From assembly GCF_019511375.1 (NCBI RefSeq), contig NZ_JAEUAO010000005.1, forward strand, positions 124,001 to 188,000: a DNA stretch of 64,000 bases, written 5' to 3'. A program made the translations under genes and the position numbers. Below the pieces are notes generated by a model. It did no database searches, was not told the DNA's origin, and saw nothing but the letters and a program-made list of their open reading frames with translations. Positions within the stretch are counted from its first letter, which is position 1. Each line of letters begins with the position of its first letter. The stretch comes from Rhizobium herbae. GTDB taxonomy: Bacteria; Pseudomonadota; Alphaproteobacteria; Rhizobiales; Rhizobiaceae. Positions 57,801-64,000 of this stretch are shown in pieces.

Positions 57801-60324
57801 CGAACAAGCTGAAGATCAGCACGAACTGCCAGACCAGAGCCTGGGTGGGCTGCATGTAGTACCAGCCCATGACAGAGGCGACCAGCCATGCGCAGGGGAT
57901 CAGCGAGCGGCGCAGGTTGTCGTACATCTTCCACCGGCCAAGCATGCTGACGCCGTTGGAAAGATCGAACATGTAAGGCAGAAGCTGCCAGTCGCCGCGC
58001 GCCCAGCGATGCTGGCGCGACATCTCGACTTCGTAGCGGATCGGGAAATCCTCGACCAGTTCGACGTCGGTCACCAGCGCGCATTTGGCGAGCGAACCCT
58101 CCAGGAGGTCGTGGCTGAGAACGGCGTTTTCCTCGATCTTGCCTTTCAGCGCCGCCTCGAAGGCGTCGACATGATAAAGACCCTTGCCGGTGAACGTGCC
58201 CTCGCCGGCGATGTCCTGATAGACGTCGGAAACGGTGAAGACATAAGGGTCGATGCCGCGATTGACCGAAAAGATGCGTTGGAAGGCCGAGGCTTCGTTG
58301 CCGGTGGTCAGCGACGGCGTGACGCGCGGCTGCAGGATGCCGTAACCGGCGGTTACCTTCTGCGTCACCGGATCGACGACCGGACGGTTGATCGGATGAT
58401 AGAGCTTGCCGACGAGCTTGGTCACCGCATCGCGCATCAGGCGCGTGTCGGAATCAAGCGTCATGACGTACTGCACGTTTTCCGGCACGGTGTTGGCGCC
58501 GGGCAGGAAGCTTGTGTCGCTGTCGCCACGCAGAAGCAGGTTCAGTTCGTGCAGCTTGCCGCGCTTGCGCTCCCAGCCCATCCAGGCACCCTCAGCCTCA
58601 TTGTAGAGGCGGCGGCGATGCAGGAGGTAGAAGCGGGTGCGGCCGTCATGGGCATAACGCGCGCTCAAGATGTCGATCTCGCGCTTGGCATAGTCGAGCA
58701 CGTCCAGATCGGTGGCCGTTTCCTCGACCTTGCTGTCGGTCCAGTCGCTCAGCAGCGCGAAATAAATCTCGCCCTTCGGGTTGGCGAGATAGTGGACCTC
58801 GATGTTGCGCACGAGTTCGTCGACATGATCGCGCTTGGAGATCAGACAGGGGACGACGACGAGGGTGCGCGCGTCCTCCGGAATCCCGTTGAGAAACTCG
58901 TAGCCGACGAGACGCGAGGGCGTCACGCACAGCGTGACCAGCGTATTGAAGAGGCCGGCAGCACCTTCGGAAGCCGGAAGCGCGAACAGGAGCAGCATGA
59001 TCAGCTTTGCCCCCGTCGGAATATCCATCGGGCTGACGAAGGCATAGACGGCAATCATCGCCAGGATCGTCAGGATGATGTTGGGGCCGGCAATCGCGAG
59101 CCAATCGAGCTTGCGGCTGACGCGGATGATGCTTTGCAGGATAGTCGGACGGTAGCCGATCCGCTGCTCCAGAAGCCGGCGCTGCTTGCCGACCAGGAAC
59201 CCGCCGACATTCGGCTCATGCGGGATTTCCTCCGCCGACGCGGCCTGTTCCTTGACCATGTCCAGCGCGATCTGGGTGACTTCCAGCTCGGTGTAGCCGG
59301 AGCGGCGAGCCAGTTTTTCGATGGTGTTGCGATACTTGTTGCGCGAGCCGAAATCGAGCGACGAGTAATCCGAGCGGGCGCGCAGGGCATCGTCGAGCTT
59401 GCTGACGCTTTCGAACCAGACGGCCCAGTCGTTGTCGTCGATTTCGCGCAGGCTGCGGATGATGTTGCTCATCGTCACATTGCCCGACGACAGGCGGTTC
59501 TGCTCGGCGACGAGCGCTTCCTCGACGTTGCTGCCGCGCTTTTCCAGCTGTTCTTCGAGCCAGGTGATCACGTAGCCGGACGTCTGCGAGCCGTCACGCA
59601 GGCGATAGAGAAGCTGCGTCACGAAGGTATTGTCTTCGGTCAGCGGCTGGGCTTCCAAAAGCACCGAGTTGAACTTCTCCGGATCGCCCAGCCGGACGAT
59701 CTGGTCGGCGACGTCGTTCGCCCTCTTGCGCATGCCCCGCGAACGATCGACGCGAATGGCGATGCGGCGCAGGTTCTCGATCAGCACGAAGCGGAGAATG
59801 GACGGCAGCGCCCAGAGTTCACCGATCTTGAAGGTCTCGTGGTTCTGGAAACCGGCGACCATCGCCGTGAGGCTCTCGCGCGACACCGTGCTGTGGGTGT
59901 GGGCAACATAGAGCCAGGCAAGCGCCATGGTGCGCGGGATCGTCGTGCCGGCCACGGCCAAGGTCGGGAGCTGGCGGTAGAACCTGCGCGGAAAATCGCG
60001 CCGCACTTCCTGAATCGACTCTTCGACGAGATAGTGGTTGTCGAGCAGCCATTCCGCGGCGGGGGTAATCGAGGCGCCGGCTTCGACGTCGGCGGCGGTC
60101 ACCTTGTAGACGCGGAAAATCTCGTGTTCATTCTCGCGATGGCGCTGACGAAACTCGAACGGGAAGAAACCCGGAAGGCTTGCCACGCCATTGCGGGCAA
60201 GTGCGGCGCCGCATTCATGAAGCTCATCGATGGTGAAATAGGTCGACCGGATCGAATCGTTGTAATCGATCGGCTTGATTTCAGCTTCGCGCGGAGGCGT
60301 GGAATGCGTATTTTGAAGGTTCAT
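51838..60324 (-). CDS. ndvB: Cyclic beta-1,2-glucan synthase NdvB/ChvB
   Basis: The ATG at 60324 (MNLQNTHST) gives 2,828 residues, close to Ensifer NdvB (about 2,830); the frame is open 32 codons further upstream. Layout: an N-terminal cytosolic region, membrane helices near residues 420-480, a GT84 glycosyltransferase part with MTLDSDTRLM (from residue 621) and QHRWARGDW (from 771), further helices near 815-860 and 930-980, and a C-terminal GH94-like phosphorylase domain with GGDWNDGMN (2521-2529). NdvB initiates the chain on itself, elongates it, trims it by phosphorolysis and cyclises it. No frameshift is seen. Confidence 0.97.
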   Translation of the reverse strand: MNLQNTHSTPPREAEIKPIDYNDSIRSTYFTIDELHECGAALARNGVASLPGFFPFEFRQRHRENEHEIFRVYKVTAADVEAGASITPAAEWLLDNHYLVEESIQEVRRDFPRRFYRQLPTLAVAGTTIPRTMALAWLYVAHTHSTVSRESLTAMVAGFQNHETFKIGELWALPSILRFVLIENLRRIAIRVDRSRGMRKRANDVADQIVRLGDPEKFNSVLLEAQPLTEDNTFVTQLLYRLRDGSQTSGYVITWLEEQLEKRGSNVEEALVAEQNRLSSGNVTMSNIIRSLREIDDNDWAVWFESVSKLDDALRARSDYSSLDFGSRNKYRNTIEKLARRSGYTELEVTQIALDMVKEQAASAEEIPHEPNVGGFLVGKQRRLLEQRIGYRPTILQSIIRVSRKLDWLAIAGPNIILTILAMIAVYAFVSPMDIPTGAKLIMLLLFALPASEGAAGLFNTLVTLCVTPSRLVGYEFLNGIPEDARTLVVVPCLISKRDHVDELVRNIEVHYLANPKGEIYFALLSDWTDSKVEETATDLDVLDYAKREIDILSARYAHDGRTRFYLLHRRRLYNEAEGAWMGWERKRGKLHELNLLLRGDSDTSFLPGANTVPENVQYVMTLDSDTRLMRDAVTKLVGKLYHPINRPVVDPVTQKVTAGYGILQPRVTPSLTTGNEASAFQRIFSVNRGIDPYVFTVSDVYQDIAGEGTFTGKGLYHVDAFEAALKGKIEENAVLSHDLLEGSLAKCALVTDVELVEDFPIRYEVEMSRQHRWARGDWQLLPYMFDLSNGVSMLGRWKMYDNLRRSLIPCAWLVASVMGWYYMQPTQALVWQFVLIFSLFVAPTLSLISGVMPRRNDIVARAHLHAVLSEIQAANAQVALRIVFIAHGAAMMADAIVRSLYRTFVSGKLMLEWRTAAQVQGSASGTIWDYYRSMWTAPGLSVVSLLLAAISDTGLPFIGLPFALLWALSPAIAWFVSQSAETEDQLVVPEDTVEELRKIARRTWLYFETFVTAEQNFLPPDNFQETPHPVLAERTSPTNIGVYLLSVMSARDFGWIGFEETVRRLEETVSTIDRMPKFRGHLFNWYTTNPLETMEPKYISSVDSGNLAGHLIAVSSMCREWAEAPSAHVQGNLDGIGDVASILSEVLAELPDDRKTVRPLRRLLDERIAGFHSALQVVKREQEFASIRVINLAVLARDIQKLTANLDHEVRSAQSGEVRKWAGILVNTCESHIADGVFDLDAIEVLRQRLIVVRDRARDIAFSMDFGFLFRPERRLLSIGYRVNTNELDEACYDLLASEARLTSLFAIAKGDLPTEHWYKLGRPIVPIGARGALVSWSGSMFEYLMPPLVMQEPQGGILNQTNNLIVREQMNHGRRLGTPWGISEAAFNARDHELTYQYTNFGVPTLGLKRGLGQNAVIAPYASILASMYDPKAALANLERLRAVGALGAYGFHDAVDFTPTRVPEGKTCAVVRNYYAHHHGMSIAAVANVVFNGRLREWFHADPVIEAAELLLQEKAPRDIPIINTKKEPESLGKGQEDLLRPEIRTVNNPLIKDRETVFLSNGHYSVMLTATGSGYSRWNGQTVARWNADPSEDRTGTFIFLRDTATGSWWSATAEPRRVEGEKAMIRFGDDKAEFIKTVGDLTSEVECIVATEHDAEGRRVILLNRGTEDRFIEVTSYAEPVLTTDDTDNAHPLFAKMFLRTEIDPKGDVIRVTRNKRSPGDPDMQVAHLIVDNAGSSRHTEAETDRRRFIGTGRTLAEAQAFDTDAKLSGTDGYTLDPIVSLRRIVRVPAGKKVSVIFWTIAAPGREQIDKAVDRYRHPDSFNHEMIHAWTRSQVQMRHVGVTSQEAASFQTLGRYLTYPDMQLRADIATVQAGLAPQSSLWPLSISGDFPIFSVRINDDIDLGIAREALKAQEYLRSRGVTADLVIINERASSYAQDMQHTLDAMCENLRLRLSDSARQHIFAVRRDIMEPQTWSALLAASRAVFHARNGKISDQISRAENLFAKPLKKSKIALPLLAAPAAEGDALPARIDGDGLDFWNGYGGFSRDGREYVTRLRGGEATPQPWINVISNESFGFHVAAEGAAFTWGRNSRDYQLTPWTNDPVINRPGEAIFVRDMDSGAVLSPYAALSRRKSVLFETRHGLGYSVFNSIQDGLEIEVSHAVHRKAPVKYWRMRLKNLTGEARSLKIYGYAEWVLGNNRGKTAPFVLSHRDEASGALLATNPYSIDYSGRTAFLASSEMPAGFTASRRDFIGLAGSIYAPKAVLDGTSLSGVIDADGDPCAALVLDLSLEPGASRELTFYVGDADNADQALEHLETARSTPFETVLEASNSFWRDFTGILQVDTPDKAFNNMVNAWLPYQSLGCRILARSAFYQASGAFGFRDQLQDTLAFIVHRPELARAQILNAAARQFPEGDVLHWWLPGNGSGVRTMISDDVVWLGHAVQYYCNVTGTQDILDEQVAFIEGPPLEAGQHDNFFQPLVSGRRATLYEHCALALDLAIARKGENGLPLILGGDWNDGMNRVGIEGRGTSVWLGWFLAATLRAFTEIARQRCDTRRVAAWETHLASLKQALETAGWDGGYYRRGYYDDGAPLGSANSKECRIDSIAQSWSVLSGEGDRARSAQAMDAVLAELADADHQIIRLFTPPLSETAQDPGYIKGYPPGVRENGGQYTHAATWVVLALAAQNRTEDAWRAFEMLNPVNHSKDRQGADHYRVEPYVVAADIYGDGALTGRGGWTWYTGSAAWLYRAAVEGILGIRRQGGTLTVRPVLPDAWDGFSATLTIDGKAQVISVTKDAQSGEPIVSINKTVTKEVHESVLV

Positions 60325-60791
60325 CGGTACGGGTTCTGGATCCAGGCGGTGTTGAAGGGTCCGGCTGTGGTCGTCATGCCGGATGGGCGGCTGCCCTGTC
60401 GTTTGGCTCTGCGCCGCCACGGCCTAGAGACTCGTCTGAGTTATGCCATCAGCGTTAAGGTCTCGCGCACGCGGGAAACCATGGGCTTTGGCACAGCCCG
60501 GAAGGGCCTTGAGGGTCGTGAAGGCGGCAGTCGCTTCGCTGTCAGGGCTGCGTGATGCAAGAAATGGGCATTTTTTAGCCGTAGTGCCAATGTGTTGCAA
60601 GGAGTTGGACGCTCCCGCGGGGCGAATTCTATCATACCGCGCTAAAGAACGACCAGTGACGTGGTCCTCTTTCGCGTCAAATGAAGTGAAATCCCCCGGG
60701 GCTGTCTCTTCCACACTGTTCATCCGGCCCGGAACGCGTGCCGCGCGGAAAGGTTCCGCATTTCATTTTGCAAGTCAGCAGGGCCTGAATC
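60325..60791. other. Upstream region of ndvB
   Basis: 467 bases without a supported gene, between the ndvB start and the LysR stop; frames are open on both strands, but with Arg/Pro-rich shadow-like composition. The promoter of ndvB must lie here, probably in the AT-rich part around 60560-60690 on the minus strand. No operator is recognised. Confidence 0.4.
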
Positions 60792-61685
60792 CTAGCCGAC
60801 CTGCGCTGTGATCCAGCCACGGAAAGCCTGGCTGATCGGATTTTCCAGCTTGCCTTCCGGCACGACCAGGTAATAGCTGTTTTCGGTCTGCATCGGCCGG
60901 TCGAACACCACGCGCAAATGGCCGCTCGCAAGTTCCTGTTCGATCAAATAGCGCGGCAGAAGCGCAAAACCGAGACCGGCCGCAGCCGCTTCGATGACCA
61001 TCGAAAACTGGTCGAAGCGGTTGCCGCGATAAGCGGACTTCATCTCGCCGCCGTTGTGCTCGAACCATTGCGCCCACATCTTCGGGCGAGTGGCGAGATG
61101 CAGCAGCGGCTTGTCTTCCAATTCGCCCGGCTCCTTCATGGGATGCTGTTCACAAAGCGCAGGATTTGCCACGGGCACGATGATCTCGCTGCAGAGATAG
61201 CTGCAGGTCGCATGCGCCCAGACGGGCTGGCCATAGTGAATGGCGAGATCGAAGTTCTGCTCCTCGAAATCGAAGGGTTGGGAGCGTGAGGCAATATTGA
61301 TCACCGTGCCGGGATGCCGCTTCAGGAAATCCGGCAGGCGCGGCGTCAGCCAGCGGCTGCCGAAGGTCGGCAGCGAGGCGATCGAGAGGGTCGATTCCGA
61401 GCGCGCCGAGGCCATCGCCCGCACCATCAGCTCCTCCGATTGCGTCAGCAGCCTGCGCACCTCGGGCAGGAACTTCTGGCCCGCGTCGGAGAGGATCACC
61501 CGCTGGCGGACGCGTTCGAACAAAAGCACGCCGATCTGGCCTTCGAGATCCTTGATCTGGCGGCTGACGGCGCTCTGCGTCAGGTTCAGCTCAGCCGCGG
61601 CCTGGGTGAAACTGCCGTGGCGCGCAGCGCATTCGAACGCCTGCAGCGTGGTGATGTCTGGAACCAGTCGTCTGCTCAACTTCAT
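60792..61685 (-). CDS. LysR family transcription regulator (GcvA-like)
   Basis: The 297-residue protein has an N-terminal winged helix with LQAFECAARHGSFTQAAAELNLTQSAVSRQI in the first 45 residues (seen as a continuous LysR signature) and a C-terminal periplasmic-binding-like effector domain (FDLAIHYGQPVWAHATCSYL). The PDITTLQAFEC opening is that of GcvA-like regulators. It is divergent from hglS, 115 bp apart, and likely regulates the hglS operon. In the gap, CTCATT and AATGAG arms flank a possible T-N11-A site around 61731-61760. Confidence 0.93.
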   Translation of the reverse strand: MKLSRRLVPDITTLQAFECAARHGSFTQAAAELNLTQSAVSRQIKDLEGQIGVLLFERVRQRVILSDAGQKFLPEVRRLLTQSEELMVRAMASARSESTLSIASLPTFGSRWLTPRLPDFLKRHPGTVINIASRSQPFDFEEQNFDLAIHYGQPVWAHATCSYLCSEIIVPVANPALCEQHPMKEPGELEDKPLLHLATRPKMWAQWFEHNGGEMKSAYRGNRFDQFSMVIEAAAAGLGFALLPRYLIEQELASGHLRVVFDRPMQTENSYYLVVPEGKLENPISQAFRGWITAQVG

Positions 61686-61800
61686 TCCCGCCTCGCATGA
61701 TCATAGTCACAACAGTCGCAATCAATGCTCATTCGACCCGGATATGATACGAAATGAGAATGATCGACCCCATCCATTCAATACTGCGAGGCGTGCTGCC

Positions 61801-63201
61801 GTGAAAGAGAATAGTTTCGTATCCAGCGACGAGATCCGTGCGGCCTTTTCGGCCGCCATGTCCGCGATGTATAGGACTGAAGTGCCTGCCTACGGCACGC
61901 TGATGGAACTGGTCGGGCAGGTGAACGCCGAAACCCTCGCGGCCGACCCCGATCTGCAGGCCAGGCTCGAGGATACCGATTCGCTGGATCGCATTTCCGA
62001 AGAGCGACATGGCGCGATCCGCCTTGGTACGTCTGCCGAACTCTCGATGATGCGCCGCGTCTTTGCCGTCATGGGCATGCACCCCGTCGGCTACTACGAC
62101 CTCTCGACGGCGGGCGTCCCGGTTCATTCGACGGCGTTTCGCCCGGTCGGCGACGCCAGCCTGAAGAAGAACCCGTTTCGCGTCTTTACCTCGCTGCTCA
62201 GGCTCGACCTGATCGCCGACGAGACCCTGCGCACCGAGGCCGAGCAGATCCTGTCGAAGCGGCAGATCTTCACGTCCGGCGCCGTCGCCCTGACGGAAAA
62301 GGCCGAGAGAGAAGGCGGCCTCGACAAGGCCGATGCCGAGCGTTTCGTTGCCGAAGCGCTCGAGACCTTCCGCTGGCACGACAAGGCCAATGTCAGCCCG
62401 CAGATGTACCAGCGGCTGCATGACGCCCACCGGTTGATTGCCGACGTCGTTTCCTTCAAGGGCCCGCACATCAACCACCTGACGCCTCGCACGCTCGACA
62501 TCGACGCCGTCCAGGCGCGCATGCCCGATCGCGGCATTGCGCCGAAGGCGATCGTCGAAGGGCCGCCGACCCGCAAATGCGCCATCCTGCTGCGCCAGAC
62601 CTCGTTCAAGGCGCTCGAAGAGCCGGTCTCCTTCCAGGCCGGCGACGGCAGCTGGCACGCGGGCTCGCACACCGCCCGTTTCGGCGAGATCGAACAGCGC
62701 GGCATCGCGCTGACGCCGAAGGGCCGCGCGCTCTACGACGAGTTGTTGAACGCCTCCCGCAAGATCGTTCGCCCTGCCGCCGACGGCTCGAATGCGGCGG
62801 AGTATGAAAAGGCGCTCGCCGAAGCCTTCGTCCCATTCCCCGATACCTGGGCCGGCATCCGCGCCGAAGGCCTCGGCTATTTCGCCTATTCGCTGACCGC
62901 CAAGGGCCGCAAGGCGAAGGTCAATGCCGAAAAAAGCCTCGACAGCCTGATCGAAGACGGCCTCGTCCAGTTCGATCCGATCGTCTACGAGGACTTCCTG
63001 CCGGTCAGCGCCGCCGGCATCTTCCAGTCCAACCTCGGCGACGATGCCGCGCAGGAATTCGTGGCAAGCCCGAACCAGCAGCGCTTCGAGCTCGATCTCG
63101 GCGCCAAGGTGCTGAACGAATTCGATCACTATGCCGGCATCGAGCAGGCATCCATCGCCGATTGCGTTCAGATGCTTTCCTGCGCCGAGGCAGCGGAGTA
63201 A
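61801..63201 (+). CDS. hglS: 2-oxoadipate dioxygenase/decarboxylase HglS (DUF1338, YdcJ)
   Basis: The start is the GTG at 61801; the 466-residue length fits the family. Characteristic parts are ERHGAIRLGT near residue 62, with the first metal His, MGMHPVGYYDLSTAGVPVHSTAFRPV, GPHINHLTPRTLD with metal-site His, and VYEDFLPVSAAGIFQSN with the metal Glu. HglS converts 2-oxoadipate with O2 to D-2-hydroxyglutarate in the D-lysine/lysine catabolic route. The dehydrogenase gene 10 bp downstream fits that pathway. Confidence 0.9.
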   Translation: MKENSFVSSDEIRAAFSAAMSAMYRTEVPAYGTLMELVGQVNAETLAADPDLQARLEDTDSLDRISEERHGAIRLGTSAELSMMRRVFAVMGMHPVGYYDLSTAGVPVHSTAFRPVGDASLKKNPFRVFTSLLRLDLIADETLRTEAEQILSKRQIFTSGAVALTEKAEREGGLDKADAERFVAEALETFRWHDKANVSPQMYQRLHDAHRLIADVVSFKGPHINHLTPRTLDIDAVQARMPDRGIAPKAIVEGPPTRKCAILLRQTSFKALEEPVSFQAGDGSWHAGSHTARFGEIEQRGIALTPKGRALYDELLNASRKIVRPAADGSNAAEYEKALAEAFVPFPDTWAGIRAEGLGYFAYSLTAKGRKAKVNAEKSLDSLIEDGLVQFDPIVYEDFLPVSAAGIFQSNLGDDAAQEFVASPNQQRFELDLGAKVLNEFDHYAGIEQASIADCVQMLSCAEAAE

Positions 63202-63211
63202 ACCTGAAACG

Positions 63212-64000
63212 ATGATTGACCAAGCGCATATCGCCGCACTGACCGGTATTCTCGGCGACAAGGGTGTTGTCACCGAGCCACGGGACATGGCGGCCTATCA
63301 GACCGGCGCGCGCTATGACGAGGGCCGGGCCGCACTCGTCCTGCGGCCGCAGACGACCGAAGAGGTCTCGGCGGCGGTCAGCTATTGCGTGAAACACGGC
63401 ATTCCGCTCGTTCCGCAGTCCGGCAATACCGGCCTCGTTTCCGGCTCGACGCCGGATGCGAGCGGGACTCAAGCCGTGCTCAGCCTCGACCGCATGACCC
63501 AGCGCTTCGATCTCGACCTCGACAATCGGTCGCTGCGCGCTGGCGCCGGTTTCCGGCTATCGGACGTCAACCAGAGGCTCGAAAGGCACGGCCTGTTCTT
63601 TCCGATCGACCTTAGCGCCGATCCGCGCCTTGGCGGCATGCTCGCGACCAATACCGGCGGCTCGCGCTTCCTGAAATATGGCGATGTGCGCCGCAACACG
63701 CTCGGCATCAAGGTGGTGCTGGCCGACGGCGAGGGCACTATCCTCGACCTCACCTCGGAGCTGCGCAAGAACAACACCGGCATCGACTGGAAACAGCTGT
63801 TCATCGGCACCGCCGGTTCCTTCGGCATCATCACGGAATGCGTGCTGAATCTCGAACCGTTGCCGAAGCAGGTGGCGACCGCCTACCTGGTACCGGCAAG
63901 CGGCGCCCATGTCATGCCGCTGCTGCGCGCCATGGAAGACCGCCTCGGCGCCTATCTCTCCGCGTTCGAGGGCATGTCGAAGAACGCCGTCGCAGCGGCG
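63212..64000 (+). CDS. FAD-linked oxidoreductase, D-2-hydroxyglutarate dehydrogenase-like, 3' end outside window
   Basis: The ATG at 63212 starts 10 bp after hglS; 263 codons are visible. The N-terminal PCMH-type FAD domain shows VLRPQTTEEVSAAVSYCVKHGIPLVPQSGNTGLVSGSTPD, with the PQSGNTGL pyrophosphate loop, and GGMLATNTGGSRFLKYGDVR, as in GlcD, D-lactate and D-2-hydroxyglutarate dehydrogenases (about 470 residues). Linkage to hglS argues for D-2-hydroxyglutarate as substrate, giving 2-oxoglutarate. The C-terminal domain that decides the substrate is mostly missing. Confidence 0.85.
   Translation, partial: MIDQAHIAALTGILGDKGVVTEPRDMAAYQTGARYDEGRAALVLRPQTTEEVSAAVSYCVKHGIPLVPQSGNTGLVSGSTPDASGTQAVLSLDRMTQRFDLDLDNRSLRAGAGFRLSDVNQRLERHGLFFPIDLSADPRLGGMLATNTGGSRFLKYGDVRRNTLGIKVVLADGEGTILDLTSELRKNNTGIDWKQLFIGTAGSFGIITECVLNLEPLPKQVATAYLVPASGAHVMPLLRAMEDRLGAYLSAFEGMSKNAVAAA

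Noticed and set aside
1..64000. CRISPR arrays, tRNA or rRNA genes, insertion sequences, prophage or toxin-antitoxin pairs
   Set aside because: No spaced direct repeats, no cloverleaf, no transposase, integrase or phage genes were seen on either strand.

Overview
The window looks like chromosomal DNA of a Rhizobiaceae bacterium (Rhizobium, Agrobacterium, Ensifer or a close relative). The case rests on gene content and order: pyruvate carboxylase, an ExpR-type LuxR regulator and the cyclic beta-1,2-glucan exporter NdvA/ChvA sit side by side, with an NdvB/ChvB-type cyclic glucan synthase of about 2,828 residues downstream. An alphaproteobacterial LexA box (GAAC-N7-GAAC), a rhizobial iron control element and Rhizobiales-type extragenic palindromes agree with this. 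Coding density is high and GC-rich. I see no rRNA, tRNA, prophage, insertion sequence or CRISPR array.

Layout. 1-5.1 kb: a truncated alpha/beta hydrolase, a roughly 450-nt stretch full of inverted repeats with no convincing gene, then ridA/leuD, a citrate lyase beta-like gene with a DUF1737 partner, and a small zincin protease. 5.2-11.1 kb: a LexA-controlled mutagenesis cassette imuA-imuB-dnaE2. 11.3-12.3 kb: the iron store pair bfd-bfr behind an Irr-type box. 12.8-16 kb: a Met-rich secreted protein, a LysE-type exporter and an M3 peptidase. 16-19.5 kb: two tandem Tat-exported PhoD phosphatases, each behind PhoB-like 11-bp repeats. 19.6-28.2 kb: typA, gfa, a metallophosphatase, carD, fdxA, an S4 RNA-binding protein and a SUV3-like RNA helicase. 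28.8-31.7 kb: the polyhydroxybutyrate genes phbB, phbA and divergent phaR. 31.7-38.3 kb: a membrane protein, rpmF, a GST, mtgA, ispA, hisC, a LysE-type exporter and ispG. 38.4-40.8 kb: an MFS-VOC-DeoR operon. 41-43.5 kb: a polar amino acid/cystine ABC transporter. 43.8-60.3 kb: pyc, expR, ndvA, opgC and ndvB. 60.8-64 kb: a LysR regulator divergent from hglS and a D-2-hydroxyglutarate dehydrogenase-like gene cut by the window edge.

Genes that work together: imuA/imuB/dnaE2 make the SOS mutasome. Bfd reduces and mobilises the iron stored by Bfr. PhbA and PhbB supply 3-hydroxybutyryl-CoA, under PhaR. NdvB makes, NdvA exports and OpgC probably succinylates the periplasmic cyclic glucan. HglS and the FAD dehydrogenase would convert 2-oxoadipate through D-2-hydroxyglutarate to 2-oxoglutarate.

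Most of the window is ordinary rhizobial core genome. The least explained items are the structured intergenic block at about 1185-1632, a possible short upstream ORF coupled to ndvA, the Met-rich secreted protein, the RG-rich tail of the helicase, and several palindromic repeat families. I found no clear new multi-gene system. All assignments come from reading sequence and motifs; no database search was possible.
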